Below, one piece after another: positions 40,806 to 48,905 of a stretch of 64,000 nucleotides of DNA. The DNA lies in the NCBI GenBank assembly GCA_036796435.1, contig DAIRCY010000002.1:26923-90922 (forward strand). Reading direction: 5' to 3'. A model generated the notes under the pieces. The model ran no database searches. It was not told the origin of the DNA and saw only the letters and a program-made list of their open reading frames with translations. Both the position numbers and the translations under genes were made by a program. The number at the start of each line of letters is the position of its first letter. The stretch's first letter is position 1. The DNA comes from JAJYVT01 sp036796435. Its GTDB lineage: Bacteria > Actinomycetota > Acidimicrobiia > Acidimicrobiales > RAAP-2.

Positions 40806-41240
40806 TGTCGGACTCCGTCTTTCGTTGGCTGTGAGAGGTGAGCGTTTCTGGGTGTCACTTGGAAGGGTTGATCCCTCCGACGGCACGGTCGACCGTCCTT
40901 TTGACGCTGCGGCTGCGGCGCGCGGGCGCGACCGACGATCGGTGGAAGAACCGGCTGCCGGCGGCGGTCAGGATTCAGCCTGGCTACCGCCTCGACGTCG
41001 CGTCCTGCGACGTGGTCAGCGCATCGGAGAAATACGCACCGCGGCCGGAAGCTCGCCGTCGGCGGGCAAGGCCGTCCCCAGCTGGACGTGACCACGCGAC
41101 TGGCTCTTGAGGGTTCCGCCTGCCATCGTGGTCACCTCGCTTTCTGCTCGCGGCCGAGCCCGACAGCTTAAATGATCCCCCCGAAGAAGTAAAGAGGGTT
41201 GCAGACAATTTGACCGCCCCCACAGCCGTGTGGCCCGCAC
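40806..41240. other. Intergenic region between ABC exporter and phoU
   Basis: About 435 bases. The only plausible gene is a short frame at 41016-41126 on the minus strand. A locally AT-richer stretch at 41165-41215 could hold the exporter promoter. Nothing else is supported. Confidence 0.5.
41016..41126 (-). CDS. Possible 36-aa small protein
   Basis: Frame starting MAGGTLKSQSRGHVQLG with AGGTG seven bases before the ATG and a stop 210 bases upstream of the ABC exporter. No similarity is recognised; it could be a small protein, a leader, or chance. Confidence 0.25.
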   Translation of the reverse strand: MAGGTLKSQSRGHVQLGTALPADGELPAAVRISPMR

Positions 41241-41843
41241 CTATGCGCCGCCAGGCCCGAGCCTTCTGCTGAGGTTGACCGCATGATCGCCCAAACGCTC
41301 GTAGAAGCGGGCGAGCAAGGTGACCTGCGCGGTGACTGGGGGCGGCATCGAGCCCTTCGCCACTTCCGCGGTCAGCCGGTCGTGCAGGATGTCGAGCTCC
41401 TCGTCTGTCTCGGAGAGGTCGACGGCGCCGGGGTGCGAGGCAGCGTCCGCGTACACCTCGGCGGCGCTGCGCCACATCTCTACCGCCACTTCAGACATTC
41501 GTTGGACGATGCCCCGGCTGACCGGGGTCATCTCCCCGCCGAGCCCGAACACCGCGCGCTGTGCGATGTGCTCGGCGAGGTCGGCGCTGCGTTCGAGCTC
41601 GGAGAGCACGAAGAGCAGCCGGACCCTCGAACGGGCGCGCTCGGAGGCGCCGATGATCGAATCGAGCTCGCGCCAGAGGCCTTCTTCGACCACGCGGACC
41701 TCCCCGTCGATCGCCTGGTCGTCTTCGACGACCGCCCGGCCGAGATCGGTGTCCGCGTTCAGGAGCGCCCACGTGGCCCGTGCGAGGGCTTCGGTGACCC
41801 GGGCGAAGAGGCGCAGCACGTTGTCTTCGGTATCTGCGCTCAC
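41241..41843 (-). CDS. phoU: PhoU-domain phosphate regulatory protein
   Basis: A 200-residue helical protein with two PhoU three-helix repeats; acidic metal-site patterns appear as SELERSADLAEHIAQRA in the first repeat and FYERLGDHAVNLSRR in the second, the family signature E-R-x-x-D-x-A/H. PhoU links the Pst transporter to the sensor kinase and keeps the Pho response off when phosphate is plentiful. Here it stands alone, away from pst (51-55 kb) and senX3-regX3 (14-17 kb), but an array of 11-bp repeats resembling a Pho box lies 33 bp upstream. Confidence 0.92.
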   Translation of the reverse strand: MSADTEDNVLRLFARVTEALARATWALLNADTDLGRAVVEDDQAIDGEVRVVEEGLWRELDSIIGASERARSRVRLLFVLSELERSADLAEHIAQRAVFGLGGEMTPVSRGIVQRMSEVAVEMWRSAAEVYADAASHPGAVDLSETDEELDILHDRLTAEVAKGSMPPPVTAQVTLLARFYERLGDHAVNLSRRLGPGGA

Positions 41844-41875
41844 GCTGAGCGACCTTAGTGACCGAACGACGCACG

Positions 41876-41914
41876 GTTCACGAGCCGGTCACGCTCCGTT
41901 CACCGTCACGTCAC
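41876..41914. promoter_or_regulatory. phoU: Pho-box-like 11-bp repeats upstream of phoU
   Basis: GTTCAC or close variants start at 41876, 41887, 41898 and 41909 on the plus strand, that is, exactly every 11 bp. GTTCACC-type repeats at 11-bp steps are the known binding site of PhoP/PhoB-type regulators in actinobacteria. Orientation is opposite to phoU transcription. Likely target of the RegX3-like regulator. Confidence 0.7.
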
Positions 41915-41938
41915 GTGCAGCCCCCATGCGCCGCAGAA

Positions 41939-42850
41939 TCAGGGACCGGCTGGCCGTCGTGCCACGATCCGAGCCAGGTCCTCCCCGGTCGAATGGAGGG
42001 GGAGCGAGTGCATGACCCAGGTCGCGCCCGCCCGCTCGTATTCCGCGAGCACCGAGCGGTCGGCCCCCGCCGCCACCTCGGCGGCCAGGTCGTAGCCTTC
42101 GAGCGAACCGCGCAGCGCACGCAGCTCGGCCGCGATGCCGCTGAACTGCTCGACCGTTGCGCGGACGGGGAAGACGCCGTCGAGGTGTGCCGCTCTCTTG
42201 AGCGGACCCTGGCGTCGCCGGTCCCCGACGGCTGCGCCCCAGACGGAGATGCGCGGCCGCTGCATAGGGGTCGGGAGGAAGCGCACGCCGTCCGCGGTGA
42301 AGTAGGCGCCGCGGTGGTGGACCATGTCGCCCGACCACAGGGCGAAGAGGAGCTCCAAGGCCTCGTCGAGCATCGCCGCACGTTCGGGTTCGTCGGTGCA
42401 CTCGCCGAAGCGTTCGAGCTCGCCTCCGCTGTTGACGCCGAGCCCGACACCGAGCACGAGGCGGCCGCCGGAGAGGTGGTCCAGGGTGACCGTCTCGCCG
42501 GCCAACNNNNNNNNNNCCCAAACCCCCGCTAGCACTGGATTCCGCATACTCGCGGGCCTGGCCGCACGGCCGATTTTCCCGCTAACCGCCACCTTCTGGG
42601 GCCGGCGGCGCGCGAGCGGGGTGATCATCGTCCCGAGCCGGATGGCGTCGGTGGACGCGGCGATCGCGGCGAGGAGGATCCACGGGTCCGCGAGCTCCTG
42701 GGGGTCACCGGGAGGCCGGATCATGTGGTCCCACAAGAAGACGCCGTCCCAGCCGTGTCGTTCGGCTTGTGCCGCCGCATGGACGACGACCGCGGGATCC
42801 GCGAGCTCGCCGAACGGGGGAAAGAAGAGCGCGTGGCGCAATTCGCTCAC
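41939..42850 (-). CDS. LLM class flavin/F420-dependent oxidoreductase (contains gap)
   Basis: A luciferase-like TIM-barrel oxidoreductase, about 303 residues as assembled with ten N. Typical motifs: VFLWDHM near the start, LGTMITPLARRRPQKVA, DHLSGGRLVLGVGLG, and a late WGAAVG. About 25 residues plus the gap between QKVA and ETVTLDHLSGG have no family counterpart, so the middle is probably misassembled; the real protein likely joins them directly. GTG at 42850 overlaps the stop of the DinB-family gene (GTGA). Substrate unknown; F420 use is inferred from the group. Confidence 0.85.
   Translation of the reverse strand: MSELRHALFFPPFGELADPAVVVHAAAQAERHGWDGVFLWDHMIRPPGDPQELADPWILLAAIAASTDAIRLGTMITPLARRRPQKVAVSGKIGRAARPASMRNPVLAGVWXXXXLAGETVTLDHLSGGRLVLGVGLGVNSGGELERFGECTDEPERAAMLDEALELLFALWSGDMVHHRGAYFTADGVRFLPTPMQRPRISVWGAAVGDRRRQGPLKRAAHLDGVFPVRATVEQFSGIAAELRALRGSLEGYDLAAEVAAGADRSVLAEYERAGATWVMHSLPLHSTGEDLARIVARRPAGP
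42507..42516. other. Assembly gap (10 N) inside the LLM oxidoreductase gene
   Basis: Ten N; about 75 bases on the right side (42517-42590) do not fit the protein family and look like a chimeric contig end. Confidence 0.95.
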
Positions 42851-43326
42851 TCCCCGGTCGCGCCGTCGATCAGCTCGCGCACGGCGTCCGCGTGACCGGC
42901 GTGGCGCGCCGTTTCGTTGATGAGGTGCAGGAGGGTCCACCGCAGGGTGGCCCTCTCTTCGCGAGCGTTCGGCGCATCGAGCGGAAGTCCCCGGACGACC
43001 TCGTTCGTCTTCGCCGCGCGCTCCTCGTAGACCCGCGTGACCTCGGATACGGTCAGCTCGGGTCCCGGGAAGAATTCCTCGTCGCGTCGCGCCACGGGGG
43101 CACCGAGCATGCCGCCGTCGATCCAGCGCTGCTCGACGCCGACGAGGTGGTTCACGATGCCGGCGAGCGGCAGCAGTTTCCCGTCTGGGCGACGGTGGGC
43201 GTCCTCGTCGCTCACGCCCTCGATGTTGCGCAGCACCGCCCCGCGGAGGAAGTCCAGCCAGACGAGGTACAACTCCCGCTCGTCGTCGACGTTGCGCGGG
43301 AATACGAAGTCTGCGCTCTTGGCCAC
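42847..43326 (-). CDS. DinB/DUF664 family protein
   Basis: A 159-residue four-helix protein of the DinB superfamily, DUF664 branch. Metal-binding histidines appear in GIVNHLVGVEQRW and in LLHLINETARHAGHADAVRE, a strong family signature. Many members in actinobacteria are linked to mycothiol-dependent transferases. The GTG at 43326 is preceded by a G-rich Shine-Dalgarno. The stop overlaps the LLM oxidoreductase start, so the two are coupled. Substrate unknown. Confidence 0.87.
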   Translation of the reverse strand: MAKSADFVFPRNVDDERELYLVWLDFLRGAVLRNIEGVSDEDAHRRPDGKLLPLAGIVNHLVGVEQRWIDGGMLGAPVARRDEEFFPGPELTVSEVTRVYEERAAKTNEVVRGLPLDAPNAREERATLRWTLLHLINETARHAGHADAVRELIDGATGE

Positions 43327-43395
43327 TGCCCCCACTGTAGGGATTGGGGGGCAGCTCCGGCGCACCGACCCCGCGCCCACCCCGCCCCGACCCCG

Positions 43396-46266
43396 CTAGA
43401 CCCGGCGGGCGGCCCTCTTTCGTCGCTCGGCGAGCAGGGGAGCGAGGGCCATTCCGGCGACGAGGGCAGCCGACACGGTCGACAAGACCTCACCGGCGAA
43501 GAGTTCGGGCGCCGCGTAGCGCCACGAGAGGATGCCCCGTCCCGCGGGCGCCCGGACGAGCTGCACGGGGCCGAGCGGGTGCACGGTGAGCGGCCGGGAA
43601 GGAAGCGCCGTCGTCCGTGCGGTCGACGTTCTCCCCGTCGGGACCCACGACGCCGTCCACCCGGGGATTGCGGCGACGGCGCGCACCACGTCCACGCCGT
43701 GCGGCGAAGATACGACGGCGGATGACGGCTCGAGCCGGGGACCCGAAATCGCGCGCACTGCGGTCCCCTGCAAGGATCGGCCGGGCAACGCCCGCAACGA
43801 GAGCGGCGCACGCGCGCGGCGGTCGCCGAACACTGCGAACGGCCCGTCCTCGCCGACGTAGCGCCAGTGTGGGGCCACGATGGCTTGCTGGAGGGGGCCG
43901 CTGAGCTCGTAGGCGCGTCCCCGGACATCGGTCACGACCGGCGGCGCGATGCCAGCGGCGGCCGAGGACACGACGACGACGCCGACGGCGACGTCGGGAT
44001 GCGACCAGCGAGCGAGCCAGTCCGAACCGCGCGTCCGACCGACGAGCCCCCACTGCACCGTTCCGAGGTCGGTGAGCAGTCCGACTTTGACCGGGACCGA
44101 TCCGGGCAGGACGTTTCCACCCGTTACGCCGTACGCATCCGTCCGCACCTTCGCCGAGCGCACGGGGAGCGGGGTACCTAGAAACCACGTCGCGCGTCCG
44201 CCCGCCGCCAGCCGCCTGACGCCGGGGCCGCGCGCAGCGGGGTTCGTCCCGCTGCGGGTCCTGCGCCGGAGGTACGCCGAGAGCGTCAGGACCGCTCGGG
44301 TGTCGAGGGCGTCGAAGGCACCGTCCACTGCAGCCCGGGGAGCGAAGACGTCTTGGCCTGTCCCGGAGACGCCGTGGACGCCCGTCACGGCGGCATAGTG
44401 CCCGTCGGTGATGGATCCGTATCCCTGGACCGACCAGGTGCCGGCGAGGGCGTTCGTGTCGGGCACGCCCAATCTCCGCAAGTCGGAACCGTCGAGCAGC
44501 CCGGGGTCGTAGACGGCGAAACGGCCGGTGAGTTGGAGCGATGCGATCGGGCGCAACCATGTCGTTGGGCTCGCCCCGCCGGCCCCGTGTGCGTCGCCAA
44601 CGTGTGCGTCGCCCGCGTGTGCGCCAACAGGCCCGACGCCGACGTACCCGACGCCGACCCCGACGCCGACCCCGACGCCGACGACGGACGTCACGCTGAA
44701 CAGGAGCAGGTCGGCGACGACGAAAGCCGCCACGACCCGGCCGCGCTGGGTCGGCGTGAGTCGGTGCATGGCGGCAAGCAGGCCGAGCGCGCCGAGTGCC
44801 AGGACGAAGGAAGGCACGAGCCACGGGTCGAGGCCCCTCACCTGCGTCGGCGTCGCACGCGCGCCCAGCCAGTCGAAGAAGGTGAGACCGAGAAGCCATG
44901 CCGCAACCACGAGTCCCACCACACAAAGCGCCGGGGCGGCGCCGAGCAGACGTTCGGCCCGCCCGGCGCTGCGCGCGGTCATTCCGGGTTTCACCCAGCT
45001 GTCGATCCAGTACGCGAGGAGCACGGCGAAAGCGACATCCGAGGCGAGGATGCCCCGGCTCTGGAGCCTCTGGCCCCCCATGAGGGGGATGTGGAACAGG
45101 ACGTGCCACAACGGCGTGTGGTTGCCGAGAGCCAGGACGAGCCCGGCCGCCGCGATCACCTCCCAGATGACCCACTCGGGGAGAGGCCGCGCTCTGCGCA
45201 GGCGAGCGAAGAGCGCGAGGGCGGCGACGAGCGGCAGGACGCCGACGTAGCCGGTGACCTCGGTGAGGTTGTAGCGGGCGAAGAAGGTCGGCGCCCCAAA
45301 CGAGCCCGAGCCACCGAGTAGATCCGGCACGCCGAGGAGGGAGAGCCAGCGGACGGGCAGGGAGCCGGCGCCGAAAAGGAACGCCGTGGCGTGCGCGCGC
45401 TGCGAGGTGGCGACGGCCGCGAGGCCAGGTAGGAGCTGCACCGCACCGAGCCCGACCCCCAGCACGAACCCTCCGCACGTCGCGGCCGCGGCAACCGCTC
45501 CCTCCCTCGTCGAGGTGCGCAACCGGTGCACCACCCGCCACGTCGCGTACACGACGAGCACCGCCGCGCCGTCGGTGACGGCGCGGGGTTCCCCGGCGAG
45601 GAGCATCAGGCCGACCGACGCCGCGAGCGCCGCACTCCACCCCGGCGCGGCGCGCGACGTCGCGGGCCTCTCATCGGTGAGGTGCCTGACGGCGAGGAGC
45701 GCGACCGGCACCCAGCTCATGCCGATCACGAGACCGACGTGGGACACTTGGGCGACCATCCCTCCTCCGAAGGCGAAGGTGAGTCCGCCCGTCCAGCTCG
45801 CGAGCACGCCGAGCCGCGAGGCTCGCAAGAAGGCATACGAGCCGATGGCCGCGGTCACGGACGCCGCGAGGAGATTCACCGTCCAGGCGGCACCTCCCGG
45901 AAGGACCGCGAACAACCACGTGAGCGGGTAGGCCGCTCCCGCGTTCCATCCCGCAAGGAGCGGCGCGCCGCTCCAGATGTACGGGTCGAACACGGGGAGC
46001 GTCCCTGCCCTCAGGTCCCTGCCGACGAGCTCACGCAGTGGGAGGTTCTGCGTGAGGTCGTCGCCCGGCACGACGGGATGTCCGACGAGTGCGGGCAGGC
46101 CGTACACGAGGAGAGCGACGCAGACGAGGCTCGTGACGGCCGCGGCCTGCGCGCGCCGGCTGCGATCCGTGCCCGAGCGCGTCTCCGCGCCGCGACGTCG
46201 GACCCGGTTCCCGGGCGCCCGCACCACGACCGCCGCGCCCCGCGCGCCCGCGACCTCGATCGTCAT
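43396..46266 (-). CDS. YfhO-like large polytopic membrane protein
   Basis: A 956-residue protein with about 12 helices in the first 560 residues and a last helix near the C-terminus, resembling the YfhO/GT-C-like membrane proteins. DDLTQNLPLRE and YIWSGAPLLAGWNAGAAYP near the N-terminus match the acidic first loop and the conserved post-helix region of that group. Such proteins are thought to glycosylate cell-wall polymers with lipid-linked sugars. The region around residues 520-560 carries a Val-Gly repeat encoded by a 12-bp tandem repeat. It lies downstream of treY on the same strand with 76 nt between. Confidence 0.8.
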   Translation of the reverse strand: MTIEVAGARGAAVVVRAPGNRVRRRGAETRSGTDRSRRAQAAAVTSLVCVALLVYGLPALVGHPVVPGDDLTQNLPLRELVGRDLRAGTLPVFDPYIWSGAPLLAGWNAGAAYPLTWLFAVLPGGAAWTVNLLAASVTAAIGSYAFLRASRLGVLASWTGGLTFAFGGGMVAQVSHVGLVIGMSWVPVALLAVRHLTDERPATSRAAPGWSAALAASVGLMLLAGEPRAVTDGAAVLVVYATWRVVHRLRTSTREGAVAAAATCGGFVLGVGLGAVQLLPGLAAVATSQRAHATAFLFGAGSLPVRWLSLLGVPDLLGGSGSFGAPTFFARYNLTEVTGYVGVLPLVAALALFARLRRARPLPEWVIWEVIAAAGLVLALGNHTPLWHVLFHIPLMGGQRLQSRGILASDVAFAVLLAYWIDSWVKPGMTARSAGRAERLLGAAPALCVVGLVVAAWLLGLTFFDWLGARATPTQVRGLDPWLVPSFVLALGALGLLAAMHRLTPTQRGRVVAAFVVADLLLFSVTSVVGVGVGVGVGVGYVGVGPVGAHAGDAHVGDAHGAGGASPTTWLRPIASLQLTGRFAVYDPGLLDGSDLRRLGVPDTNALAGTWSVQGYGSITDGHYAAVTGVHGVSGTGQDVFAPRAAVDGAFDALDTRAVLTLSAYLRRRTRSGTNPAARGPGVRRLAAGGRATWFLGTPLPVRSAKVRTDAYGVTGGNVLPGSVPVKVGLLTDLGTVQWGLVGRTRGSDWLARWSHPDVAVGVVVVSSAAAGIAPPVVTDVRGRAYELSGPLQQAIVAPHWRYVGEDGPFAVFGDRRARAPLSLRALPGRSLQGTAVRAISGPRLEPSSAVVSSPHGVDVVRAVAAIPGWTASWVPTGRTSTARTTALPSRPLTVHPLGPVQLVRAPAGRGILSWRYAAPELFAGEVLSTVSAALVAGMALAPLLAERRKRAARRV
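44635..44683. repeat. 12-bp tandem repeat in the YfhO-like gene
   Basis: Repeated GACGCCGACCCC (about four imperfect units) coding on the minus strand for alternating Val-Gly at a membrane helix end. Confidence 0.8.
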
Positions 46267-46342
46267 CGTCTGAGACTTTCGCAGGCCGGATCGGCCCGCG
46301 TCCTTGCGGGGCGGTTGTCCGGCCGACCCCGGGCCAACGTGC

Positions 46343-48898
46343 TCAGCCGGGACCGGCGACGAGCAGCGCGACGGGGAGGGCGGCGAACGCGTCGCTCAGA
46401 TCGACGGCACCGTCGCGCACGGCGACCCGGTGACCGGAGATGGCGTCGGAGAAGACGGACGGCGCGTCGTCGGGGAGCGGCACGACCGTGCCGTCGTAGG
46501 AAGGTCCCCACGGAAGGTCGTCCCCCTCGACGTCGAGCCTCCCGCCGAGGCGGGTGACGACGGCCACGGCCCACCCCCCGTCCCCGGAGGCTGCAGAGGA
46601 GCGCGGTGATGCCCGCCTGGCGAAGGCGAGCACCGAGCCCGCCGCCGGTCCCCGCGCCGCCAGCCGCCCGTACGGCGCGTCGGGCGCGAAGGCAGCGGCG
46701 CCGGGACCCTGCCGCGCGCGCAGGCAGGCGGCGGTCACGTGGAGCTTCAGTCGCCCGTCGCGCCAGGACTGCCGGAGGCCCGCCATGCCGCCCCCGCCAC
46801 CGGCCGCCACGCCGTCCACGTCGTCCAATGCGTGCGCCAGCACTTCGAAGTCGACCCGACGTCGGTTGTCCGGGTCCACGAGCGAGAGGTTCCACGCCTC
46901 GTCGCCCTGGTAGCAGTCGGGCAGCCCCGGACACGCGTGGCGGAGCACGACGGCCGAGAGGCTGTTCAGCGCACCGAGCCGCACCACCTCGTCGGCCACG
47001 ACGCCGAAGGAGTCACGGAGCACCGCCCCGTGATCGCGGAGCAGGGTCTCGGCGAGCTCGCCCAGGCGGCCTTCGTACGCCTCGTCGGGAGCGATCCACG
47101 ACGACCGGCGCTTCGCCTCACGTGCACCCTTGGTCAGCGCCGCAGCCAGGCGCGTCGTGACCTCTTCCGCTGCCCCGCCCGCATCGCCCGACGCGCCGGG
47201 GTGGTCGGAAGCCTCCGCACCGCCGAGCGGCGGGAGCACGCCGAGCGGCGGGAGCACGCCGAGCGCGAGTTGCGCTGCCACCCGCGTCTCGAAGGCCAGG
47301 TCGCCACCGTCCTCCCCGAGCCCGATCCCCACGCGAAGTCGACGCAGGCCCTCCTCGAACGGCTCGGCCATCTCCGACAGCGCGTAGAGGCGGCTGCGCC
47401 CGTCCTGCGCGCGCTTGGTGTCGTGCGTGGTACCGGGCACGAGGCCGTGGACGTCGCGCTGCGACCTGGCTGCGGCGCGCTCGTGCCAACGATCGAGCGC
47501 GTCGCGCCGGCTCCGGCCGGGGTCGCCGCCCACTTCGCAGAAGGCGAGCGGTCCGCACAGCCTGTACCACGCGGTGTCCTCCACGCCCTTCGCCATGAGA
47601 GCGCCGGTCAGCTGCTGCACCTGCAACGCGACGTCGCGCTGCGATGGATCGAGCAGCGCGTCGACGAGATCTCCGCCTGCCTCGCCGCCCGGTGTGCGGA
47701 GCGAGCGCCAGACCGCCGTCTCGTCGAGCTCGTGCCACAGCGTCGAACCCGCGCGTTCCGGCGAGATCGCGCCATCGCCCGACGCCGAGTCGAGGTACGT
47801 GCGGTAGCGCGGGAGTCTGGTCACGAGATCGCGGAACGGCACCGCGTCGACCGAGAGTCGGGCTGCCGCGCGGCGCAGCTCGGCGGGAAAGGAAGCATCC
47901 GCGACCAGCCGGCGACACTCGACGGTCAGCTGTCCGACCGGTTGGTCTCCGTCACTCTGCCCGAATTGCGCGAGCCGCTCGAAACCCCGGGGGTCGACGA
48001 GGACGCCACCGACGTCGTCGATCGTCTCGTACCCCGTCGTCCCGACCACCGGCCAGTCGCTGCGGAGCCGCTCGTCGCCGGTGAGGATCTTCTCGACGAG
48101 GATCGGCACGCCGGTCGCCGCCGCGAGCCGCCCGAGGTAGTCCGTCGGCCGCCGGAGCCCGTCGACGTGGTCGACGCGAAGCGCCGACAGCCGGCCGTGC
48201 CGCGCGAGGTCCACCACGAGCGCGTGCGTGCGGTCGAAGACCTCCGGGTCCTCGACCCGCACCCCGACCAGCCCGTCGATGTCGAAGAACCGCCGGTAGT
48301 TCCGGCTGGTCTGGTCGTGCCAGTCCGCGAGCCGGTAGTGCTGTGCAGCGAGGACCTCGACGACGTCCGCCGCGCTGGTGCCCTCCGCCACCGGGAGGTC
48401 GAGCTCCCCGACCACCACCACCGTCTCGTCCCCGCGCCGTTCGAGCCGGACGCGGCCGCCGGCGACCGCGGCATCGAGGTCGCCGGCGAGGAGCGGGAGC
48501 GTGACCTTGCCGTCGCCCGACTCCCAGTCGACGTCGAAGACCGGGGCGACGCTCGAGGCAGGCCCTTCGGCGAGGAGCTGGCGCCACCACGGACCACCCG
48601 GCCAGGTCGCCAGGTGGTTCGGGACGTGGTCGACGCATATGCCGAGATCGTGCCGTGCGCACGCGTCGACGAGCTCGTCGTACCCGGCCTCGCCCCCGAG
48701 CTCCTCGCGCAGTCTCGTCGGGTCCGTCCCGTCGTAGCCGTGGGGGCTTCCCGGGATGGCCTCGGTGATGGGGGAGAGGTACACCGTCTCGATCCCGAGC
48801 CGGCTGAGGTACGGCACGACCGCAGCCGCGTCGGCGAAGGTCAGCTCACGGCGCAGCTGCAGCCTGTACGTGGCGCCGAGCCCCGGCCGGAGGCTCAC
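46343..48898 (-). CDS. treY: Maltooligosyl trehalose synthase
   Basis: An 851-residue GH13 enzyme that turns the reducing end of a maltodextrin into a trehalose unit. GATYRLQL at the start, YLSPITEAIPGSPHGYD, CVDHVPNHLA, ALRVDHVDGL (nucleophile Asp) and ILVEKIL (general-acid Glu) match TreY. A non-conserved loop holds an 18-bp repeat (GVLPPL). GTG at 48898 is chosen because the extra open frame upstream is a shadow of treZ. It follows treZ by 7 nt; together they make free trehalose from glycogen or starch. Confidence 0.95.
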   Translation of the reverse strand: MSLRPGLGATYRLQLRRELTFADAAAVVPYLSRLGIETVYLSPITEAIPGSPHGYDGTDPTRLREELGGEAGYDELVDACARHDLGICVDHVPNHLATWPGGPWWRQLLAEGPASSVAPVFDVDWESGDGKVTLPLLAGDLDAAVAGGRVRLERRGDETVVVVGELDLPVAEGTSAADVVEVLAAQHYRLADWHDQTSRNYRRFFDIDGLVGVRVEDPEVFDRTHALVVDLARHGRLSALRVDHVDGLRRPTDYLGRLAAATGVPILVEKILTGDERLRSDWPVVGTTGYETIDDVGGVLVDPRGFERLAQFGQSDGDQPVGQLTVECRRLVADASFPAELRRAAARLSVDAVPFRDLVTRLPRYRTYLDSASGDGAISPERAGSTLWHELDETAVWRSLRTPGGEAGGDLVDALLDPSQRDVALQVQQLTGALMAKGVEDTAWYRLCGPLAFCEVGGDPGRSRRDALDRWHERAAARSQRDVHGLVPGTTHDTKRAQDGRSRLYALSEMAEPFEEGLRRLRVGIGLGEDGGDLAFETRVAAQLALGVLPPLGVLPPLGGAEASDHPGASGDAGGAAEEVTTRLAAALTKGAREAKRRSSWIAPDEAYEGRLGELAETLLRDHGAVLRDSFGVVADEVVRLGALNSLSAVVLRHACPGLPDCYQGDEAWNLSLVDPDNRRRVDFEVLAHALDDVDGVAAGGGGGMAGLRQSWRDGRLKLHVTAACLRARQGPGAAAFAPDAPYGRLAARGPAAGSVLAFARRASPRSSAASGDGGWAVAVVTRLGGRLDVEGDDLPWGPSYDGTVVPLPDDAPSVFSDAISGHRVAVRDGAVDLSDAFAALPVALLVAGPG
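47222..47265. repeat. 18-bp tandem repeat in treY
   Basis: Two and a half copies of GCCGAGCGGCGGGAGCAC, coding for Leu-Gly-Val-Leu-Pro-Pro repeats in a surface loop of the protein. Confidence 0.9.
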
Positions 48899-48905
48899 GG
48901 CAGGC

